64,000 nt of DNA, taken from contig NZ_RBKS01000001.1 of assembly GCF_003634555.1 (NCBI RefSeq), forward strand, positions 3,782,001-3,846,000, in the 5' to 3' direction. The notes below the pieces were generated by a model. It was not told the DNA's origin. It saw only the letters and a list, made by a program, of their open reading frames with translations, and did no database searches. How positions within the stretch are numbered: position 1 is the stretch's first letter; every line of letters begins with the position of its first letter. The position numbers and the translations under genes are program-made. This DNA comes from Frondihabitans australicus. GTDB taxonomy: Bacteria; Actinomycetota; Actinomycetes; Actinomycetales; Microbacteriaceae. Positions 63,932 through 64,000 of the stretch are shown here, piece by piece.

Positions 63932-64000
63932 CCCGGCCCGCCTCTGCCGCATTTCGCGACCGAATCCGACGCCTGACCCCACCTGTGACTGCAGGCAAGC
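63932..64000. other. Window end without a gene
   Basis: The last 69 bases follow the lacZ stop and contain GCATTTCGCGACCGAATCCG, which may be the start of another palindromic element cut by the window end. Nothing further can be supported. Confidence 0.3.

Overview
The window is about 70% G+C and tightly packed with genes on both strands. Many genes read from near-consensus -10 boxes placed 6-7 nt before the start codon, which indicates leaderless mRNA. There is a sortase substrate with an LAFTG signal, a full hut pathway and many DHA-type transporters each paired with a TetR, MarR or HxlR regulator. Together these point to a Gram-positive, high-GC actinobacterium. Family Microbacteriaceae is my best guess, inferred from gene style and not proven. 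I see no rRNA, tRNA, CRISPR array, transposase or phage genes.

Layout: 0-4.5 kb holds the end of a sugar ABC-transporter binding protein, a Gfo/Idh oxidoreductase, and a LacI regulator fused in an overlapping operon to a 14-TM exporter. At 4.5-5.2 kb lies a frameshifted DUF3800-like gene. At 5.2-12 kb is the histidine-degradation operon hutH-hutU-hutF-hutI (minus strand) with a divergent IclR regulator. At 12-16.3 kb come a MarR/exporter pair, an acetyltransferase, a zinc alcohol dehydrogenase and a small DUF3052-like protein. At 16.3-19.9 kb are a sugar isomerase/oxidoreductase operon, a GntR regulator and an SGNH hydrolase. At 20-21.6 kb an aldo/keto reductase is divergent from a TetR with two operator copies. 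At 21.6-23.7 kb is a lower-GC islet with a lipoprotein, a decayed HxlR fragment and an ORC/ExeA-like ATPase. At 23.7-26.1 kb are two HxlR regulators flanking an exporter. At 26.1-33 kb are small hypothetical proteins, a NUDT19-like hydrolase, a secreted alpha/beta hydrolase, a membrane acyltransferase and a YcaQ-like protein. At 33-37.7 kb are TetR/exporter, FUSC transporter and FabH-like genes. At 37.9-43.7 kb is one giant surface protein with 16 Ig-like repeats. At 43.8-51.7 kb are an antiporter, a TetR/hydrolase pair, NDH-2, a SplB-like radical SAM protein and two small proteins. At 51.7-57 kb are PEP carboxylase, an aldehyde dehydrogenase and a nucleoside hydrolase. At 57.1-60.8 kb are a MarR/monooxygenase pair, a class III aminotransferase and a TetR. 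At 60.8-63.9 kb is a GH2 beta-galactosidase.

Recurring themes: (1) the divergent regulator/target pair with a palindromic operator lying over the promoter elements occurs at least seven times; (2) at least three unrelated families of long intergenic palindromes are scattered between genes; (3) the 9-mer CGCAGGA(G/T)C occurs roughly ten times more often than composition predicts, on both strands; (4) about twenty genes appear to be leaderless. Metabolically the window describes a heterotroph using histidine, beta-galactosides, nucleosides, amines and other sugars, with anaplerosis by PEP carboxylase and a non-pumping NADH dehydrogenase.
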